Assembly (NCBI GenBank): GCA_905209435.1
Contig: CAJLTE010000073.1
Location: 1 to 16,855, forward strand
DNA length: 16,855 nucleotides
From: an uncultured Blautia sp.
GTDB taxonomy: Bacteria; Bacillota_A; Clostridia; Lachnospirales; Lachnospiraceae
Reading direction: 5' to 3'
Below, piece by piece: positions 13,464 through 16,855 of this stretch (positions are counted from its first letter, which is position 1; every line of letters begins with the position of its first letter). A model generated the notes under the pieces. It was not told the origin of the DNA. It saw nothing but the letters and a program-made list of their open reading frames with translations, and searched no databases. Position numbers and translations under genes: made by a program.

Positions 13464-14438
13464 TTAAATCAAATCCTGTAAAATATCCAGTTCTTCCGGT
13501 TCCATGTCAAGAATCCGTGAAAGGAATAACTGGAAAAATGCATATACATCTACCTCAGTCAATACCTTTGTATTTGTAATCTTTCGATAGAAATTCATAG
13601 AGTCTACCACTGACTGACCAAGAGATATTCCTGTTGTTTCAATCTGTACATAAGACTCAAATCCCTCACAGATCGCAGGATTCAGGAAATACGCAACCGC
13701 AAGAGGATCATTGATCACACAGCCAATGATATGTTCCCATTCCCAGTGAAAATCAAAATAAAACTTCGTGATTTTCTTTATAAATTCACCGGTCTCTTTA
13801 TTCAACCGACAGATATACTCCAATAGAGTAGGAGTAAGGACAATCTTTCTTGTCACATCCAGCCCGATCATATGGATCTTTTTCCCAATCTCATGTGTCG
13901 TTGCATATACCAGTGCAGCCGCGTCCGGATCACACCAGTAATTGTACTCAGCAACAGGAGAGCAATTTCCATGACTCTTAAATGTACCACCCATAGATAC
14001 CAGTTCCTCTATACGGCAAAATGCCTCTCTGTCTTTCCGGATCAGTACAGCGAGATTCGTCATCGGTCCCAATGCGATCACAGAAACCTTTTCTCTTTTC
14101 AAAATATCAGCCATAAAATCCACGGCTCCCATTTCCTGCTGCCAGCCCTCTACTTCAGGCAGGAAACTCTCGCCAAGTCCATCTTCTCCATGAGTATCCA
14201 GCGCGTTCACATAGTCACGTTTTAAAGGTTTACTTTCACCGATATACACCGGAACATCCAGTCTGTTCATCTGTTTCAGAACTTTTTTTGCATTTCCGGC
14301 TCCCATTTCAACAGGTGAGTTTCCACAGACAATTGTGATTCCAACCACCTCAATCTCAGGAGATTTCAGCGCAAGCATAATAGCAAGGCTGTCATCAATC
14401 CCCGGATCACAGTCAATGATTACTTTTCTTTTTTTCAT
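13464..14438 (-). CDS. Nucleoside hydrolase, probable queuosine hydrolase (QueK-like)
   Basis: This 324-residue cytoplasmic enzyme belongs to the inosine-uridine nucleoside hydrolase family, which splits the N-glycosidic bond of ribonucleosides. The Ca2+-binding N-terminal motif DCDPGIDD (9-16) is intact, as are MGGTF and GNCSPVAEYN and the late Asp244 in NDPLAVA. In canonical members the residue before that Asp is His, which protonates the leaving base; here it is Asn243. That change suggests a non-standard base. The preQ1-I riboswitch upstream and the ECF S component downstream point to queuosine hydrolysis to queuine, as described for clostridial QueK (inference, not proof). The ATG at 14438 has GGAAAGGA just upstream; a TTG 57 bases earlier lies inside the terminator and was rejected. 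Confidence 0.82.
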   Translation of the reverse strand: MKKRKVIIDCDPGIDDSLAIMLALKSPEIEVVGITIVCGNSPVEMGAGNAKKVLKQMNRLDVPVYIGESKPLKRDYVNALDTHGEDGLGESFLPEVEGWQQEMGAVDFMADILKREKVSVIALGPMTNLAVLIRKDREAFCRIEELVSMGGTFKSHGNCSPVAEYNYWCDPDAAALVYATTHEIGKKIHMIGLDVTRKIVLTPTLLEYICRLNKETGEFIKKITKFYFDFHWEWEHIIGCVINDPLAVAYFLNPAICEGFESYVQIETTGISLGQSVVDSMNFYRKITNTKVLTEVDVYAFFQLFLSRILDMEPEELDILQDLI

Positions 14439-14467
14439 TATTTTCCTTTCCAACTGGTGATCAAAAT

Positions 14468-14508
14468 AAAAAATGCCTTTGTTTATCACCTCCAATAAAC
14501 AAAAGCAT
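14468..14508 (-). terminator. Riboswitch expression-platform terminator
   Basis: On the minus strand ATGCTTTTGTTTAT (14508-14495) pairs with ATAAACAAAGGCAT (14486-14473), a 14-bp stem with one G-U pair, followed by TTTTTT (14473-14468). It lies between the preQ1-I aptamer and the hydrolase start, 30 bases before that ATG, so read-through would control the whole unit. Confidence 0.8.
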
Positions 14509-14512
14509 CAGT

Positions 14513-14537
14513 AAAAAAACTGCAGCAACAGCAGCCT
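14513..14537 (-). terminator. Weaker hairpin with T-run in the preQ1 leader
   Basis: On the minus strand AGGCTGC and GCAGTTT form a 7-bp stem with two G-U pairs, followed by a seven-base T-run (14519-14513). It may be an alternative terminator or part of an anti-terminator switch. Confidence 0.35.
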
Positions 14538-14558
14538 GATTTTCCATTTTTTACTTTG

Positions 14559-14593
14559 CCTAGTTTTTTATACTGGGAGGTTCACGAACCAGT
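14559..14593 (-). promoter_or_regulatory. preQ1-I riboswitch aptamer
   Basis: Read on the minus strand, ACTGG (14593-14589) and CCAGT (14576-14572) form stem P1 around a loop TTCGTGAACCTC. The A-rich tail TATAAAAAACTAGG follows. This matches the compact preQ1-I pattern (stem, TTC loop, C-rich strand, then AAAAAACTA-AGG tail), as in the B. subtilis queC leader. The AGG at the tail's end can pair with CCT in the loop to close the pseudoknot. The class binds 7-aminomethyl-7-deazaguanine and usually turns expression off. Position, just after a promoter and before a terminator, supports function. Confidence 0.85.
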
Positions 14594-14603
14594 TTCGACA
14601 AAT

Positions 14604-14632
14604 ATTTTAGCATAGGTTTCTTTTGGTGGCAA
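14604..14632 (-). promoter_or_regulatory. Promoter of the preQ1-controlled unit
   Basis: On the minus strand TTGCCA (14632-14627), a 17-base spacer and TAAAAT (14609-14604) with an upstream TGC (extended -10). Transcription starting near 14597 would begin only a few bases before the aptamer. Confidence 0.7.
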
Positions 14633-14698
14633 TACCATTTTAGATTTTTTCTGGTAGAGTCATATAGACAGAACAATAAGACATTCAGCAATGACAGC

Positions 14699-14727
14699 TT
14701 GTTATTCTTCTTTAAACAGCGTATACT
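14699..14727 (+). promoter_or_regulatory. Promoter of the LysR gene
   Basis: TTGTTA (14699-14704), a 17-base spacer and TATACT (14722-14727). The dyad GTATA/TATAC (14721-14725 with 14736-14740) overlaps the -10 and could be an autoregulatory LysR site. Confidence 0.5.
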
Positions 14728-14850
14728 AAAATTATTATACTTGTTCAAGAGCTTACAGAGCAATTATGCGGATAATTTGCAATCCGTTTCGCTACTTGCT
14801 CATAACCGAATAGTTACAAAGCATCAAACAACAAAGGAGCTTACATTCAC

Positions 14851-15720
14851 ATGGATACCAGAGACATTCGCTGTTTCCGTCTTGTATACGAAGAACGCAG
14901 CATCAACAAAGCAGCACATCAGATTTTTATCACCCCTCAGGGATTAAGCCGTATTATCGTAAAACTGGAAAACGAACTCCAGACCCAGCTTTTCCAGCGT
15001 ACTGCAAACGGAACGATTCCCACAGAAAGTGGTCATTATTTCTATACCCAGAGTCAGGAGCTCCTTTACCATTTAGAAGATCTGAAGCAAAAAATGCAGC
15101 AGTTAAACCATCGTCAGCGCACCATCCATATAGGTTTTGCCTGTGGCTCGCTTAACGTACTGCCGCTTGAACAGATTTCCCATTTAACTGACTCCTTCCC
15201 CGAACTGCAATTGCAATGGGATGAGCTGGAGAATCAGGAAGTAACCGAAAAACTCCTTGACAGTACCTTAGATGCCGGCTTTATGATTGGAACCTGTTCC
15301 CATACGGAACTGACATCTACAACTATCTATACCGGAAAAATGAATGCCATTATCTATCAGGGACATCCTTATTATGACCGGGACATTCTCAGCATCCAAG
15401 ATCTGCAGGAACAGCCGCTAATTTCCATGAACCAGAAATATTCCAGTTATCATAATCTCATCCAGCGCTGCAGCGATTTCGGTTTCACCCCCAACATCGT
15501 GATCAGCACTATGGAAAATCCGTTAATCTACCGCTTTTGTCAGGAAAAAGCAGGGATTGGCATTGACGCAGATATCCATCCCGAAGAAGAACTGCCTGCA
15601 GGACTTCGCAAAATAGAACTCCAAGATACTATTCCATGGAAAATCTCTCTGGTCTGTCGCAAAAATACCATTAACGATGAAATCATTTCCAGACTTCAGG
15701 AAATCTGCAGGAATCTGTAG
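14851..15720 (+). CDS. LysR-family transcriptional regulator
   Basis: This 289-residue regulator is of normal LysR length. Residues 1-60 carry the winged helix-turn-helix with the family pattern RSINKAAHQIFITPQGLSR, then LENELQTQLFQRT. A helical linker (about 65-90) leads to the effector-binding domain (about 92-289). The first residues (MDTRDIRCFRLVYEERS) match the usual start, and AAAGGAG lies about 11 bases before the ATG. It is transcribed divergently from the preQ1-controlled hydrolase unit and convergently with the partial ABC gene. LysR proteins often control a divergent neighbour, but the riboswitch already regulates that unit, so its target is uncertain; the dyad at 14721-14740 suggests at least autoregulation. 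Effector unknown. Confidence 0.88.
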   Translation: MDTRDIRCFRLVYEERSINKAAHQIFITPQGLSRIIVKLENELQTQLFQRTANGTIPTESGHYFYTQSQELLYHLEDLKQKMQQLNHRQRTIHIGFACGSLNVLPLEQISHLTDSFPELQLQWDELENQEVTEKLLDSTLDAGFMIGTCSHTELTSTTIYTGKMNAIIYQGHPYYDRDILSIQDLQEQPLISMNQKYSSYHNLIQRCSDFGFTPNIVISTMENPLIYRFCQEKAGIGIDADIHPEEELPAGLRKIELQDTIPWKISLVCRKNTINDEIISRLQEICRNL

Positions 15721-15769
15721 GCAAATATAAGTCTGCGATTACTGGTATGTGAGAAATAAGGATAAAATA

Positions 15770-15810
15770 AGTCAAAGAGACTGATTCGAAATAGATAGCC
15801 TCTTTGATTA
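15770..15810. terminator. Possible bidirectional terminator
   Basis: TCAAAGAG (15772-15779) pairs with CTCTTTGA (15800-15807) across a 20-base loop, with flanking A- and T-rich sequence, between the convergent LysR and ABC genes. The long loop makes it weaker than the other terminators here. Confidence 0.4.
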
Positions 15811-15816
15811 ATTTCT

Positions 15817-16855
15817 TTACAGTTTCCATCCCACAGCCTGTTCACGTCCGGTAATAAAATGACGATAGATGCCGTCTTGTTTCATAAGTTCATCGTGTGT
15901 TCCATGCTGAATGATCTGGCCGTTATCTACCACAAGGATCTGAGCAGCATTACGGACAGTTTTCAACCGGTGGGCAATCATAATAACGGTTTTCTCGTGT
16001 GTCAGTTCATTAACGGCCTCCATCAGCTCTTTTTCATTTTCCGGATCAATGTTTGCTGTTGCTTCATCCAAAATGATGATTGGCGCATCTTTCATCATAG
16101 CGCGGGCGATGGAAAGTCGTTGACGTTCACCACCTGAGAGCGATCCACCCGCTTCTCCGATAACTGTATCATAACCTTTTGGCAGCTTCATAATAAACTC
16201 ATGGCAGCATGCTTTTTGGGATGTTTCTATCACTTTTTCCATAGATGTATCCGGCTGACCAAAACGAATATTGTTTGCAATCGTATCATGGAACAGATAT
16301 ACATTCTGGAATACAAAGCTGAAATTTTTCATCAGACTGTCCATGTCATATTCACGCACATCATATCCGCCCAGAGTGACGCATCCGCTGTCCACATCCC
16401 AGAAGCGGGAGAGCAGATGACAAAGGGTTGTTTTACCGCCACCGGAAGGTCCAACAATAGCTGTCGTTGTCCGCTCCGGGATACTCAGTGTGATACCGTT
16501 TATGATTGTTTTTTCACCATACGAGAAGTGAATGTCTTCTGCACGGAGGTCGTAGCAGTCCGGTTTTAGTTCTGCTCCGGAAATATCCATTGCAGGAAGA
16601 TTCAAAATGTCAGTTGCCTGATTCACACAGGTATCCACTACCCGAAGCAGACTTGATTGTGTACCGGCCTGTTCCAGCCCTTCCGTGAGCAAAAAGGAGC
16701 AAATTGCCAGCATGATACAGTTTAGCAATTCCATTCTGCCATTGGTATAGAGTACAAGAGACAAAACCACAACACCTACATCAATGAGCTTGCATATCAA
16801 AAAGTAGAAAATCTGGTAAGAGAAAGTTTTTGGAATGTGTATCGTCCAGGATGCC
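15817..16855 (-). CDS. ABC exporter ATP-binding/permease protein (partial)
   Basis: This is the C-terminal part (346 codons visible) of a half-ABC exporter that runs off the right window edge. The reading frame is open to 16855 and a TTG at 16800 is not its true start, because hydrophobic membrane-domain sequence continues upstream of it. The remaining membrane segment includes VGVVVLSLVLYTN and LNCIMLAICSFLL. The ATPase is complete and canonical: Walker A GPSGGGKTT (about 16426-16452), signature LSGGERQR (about 16119-16140), Walker B IIILDEA with catalytic Glu (about 16060-16085), and switch IAHR. It ends REQAVGWKL. An MsbA/MdlB-type exporter is likely, probably one of a pair with the other gene beyond the window. 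The fragment at 8416-8550 is from the same family. Substrate unknown. Confidence 0.85.
   Translation of the reverse strand, partial: ASWTIHIPKTFSYQIFYFLICKLIDVGVVVLSLVLYTNGRMELLNCIMLAICSFLLTEGLEQAGTQSSLLRVVDTCVNQATDILNLPAMDISGAELKPDCYDLRAEDIHFSYGEKTIINGITLSIPERTTTAIVGPSGGGKTTLCHLLSRFWDVDSGCVTLGGYDVREYDMDSLMKNFSFVFQNVYLFHDTIANNIRFGQPDTSMEKVIETSQKACCHEFIMKLPKGYDTVIGEAGGSLSGGERQRLSIARAMMKDAPIIILDEATANIDPENEKELMEAVNELTHEKTVIMIAHRLKTVRNAAQILVVDNGQIIQHGTHDELMKQDGIYRHFITGREQAVGWKL

Noticed and set aside
13464..14495. Longer nucleoside hydrolase with a 19-residue N-terminal extension from a TTG at 14495
   Set aside because: The extension would be encoded by the riboswitch terminator hairpin. The ATG at 14438 has a good ribosome site and places DCDPGIDD at the family's usual distance from the start.
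1..16855. CRISPR array, prophage or toxin-antitoxin pair
   Set aside because: No regularly spaced repeats, phage structural genes, integrase or paired small genes of known type were found on either strand.

Overview
The window reads like chromosome from a low-to-moderate-GC Gram-positive anaerobe, most likely a Lachnospiraceae-type gut Clostridium relative. Supporting signs are strong AGGAGG-type ribosome sites, TTGACA/TATAAT promoters, intrinsic terminators, a preQ1-I riboswitch, an ECF S component and a YmaF-like protein. The organism call is inference; no rRNA or tRNA gene is present. Both window ends look cut. The left end carries a probable IS21-family terminus next to a 5'-truncated ymaF-like gene, and the right end cuts an ABC exporter gene.

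Layout, left to right. Positions 1-387 hold the IS-like end and the His-rich YmaF remnant. Positions 388-821 hold a terminator, a strong promoter, a long hairpin that may be a small RNA, and the promoter region of a transglutaminase-like gene (822-1868). Positions 1927-6045 form a MarR-type regulator followed by two overlapping half-ABC exporter genes, with a near-perfect promoter overlapped by an operator-like palindrome. The two ATPase subunits are asymmetric in the way heterodimeric multidrug exporters are. Next come ridA (6232-6606) and a stand-alone fusion of a PD-(D/E)XK nuclease-like domain to a superfamily 1 helicase-like ATPase (6892-8328). Behind it lies the C-terminal scrap of a lost ABC exporter (8416-8550).

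Positions 8608-10904 are a peroxide-defence operon. It encodes AhpC peroxiredoxin and a flavoprotein reductase whose AhpF-like thioredoxin-fold module sits at the C-terminus, the reverse of classical AhpF. Positions 10955-11320 keep the promoter, structured leader, terminator and first codons of a MATE efflux gene whose body has been deleted. Positions 11489-12769 encode a YczE-like membrane protein fused to a cytidylate-kinase-like domain, ending in a bidirectional terminator.

The minus-strand unit 14632-12872 is the most coherent small system: promoter, preQ1-I riboswitch, terminator, nucleoside hydrolase, ECF S component. The riboswitch points to queuosine/queuine salvage: the membrane subunit would import the modified nucleoside or base and the hydrolase would release queuine. 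The hydrolase has Asn where the classical leaving-group His is expected. A divergent LysR regulator (14851-15720) and a partial ABC exporter (minus, from 15817) close the window.

No CRISPR array, prophage or complete transposase was seen. The best candidates for something under-described are the riboswitch-controlled hydrolase/S-component pair, the nuclease-helicase fusion, the membrane-kinase fusion and the orphaned MATE leader.
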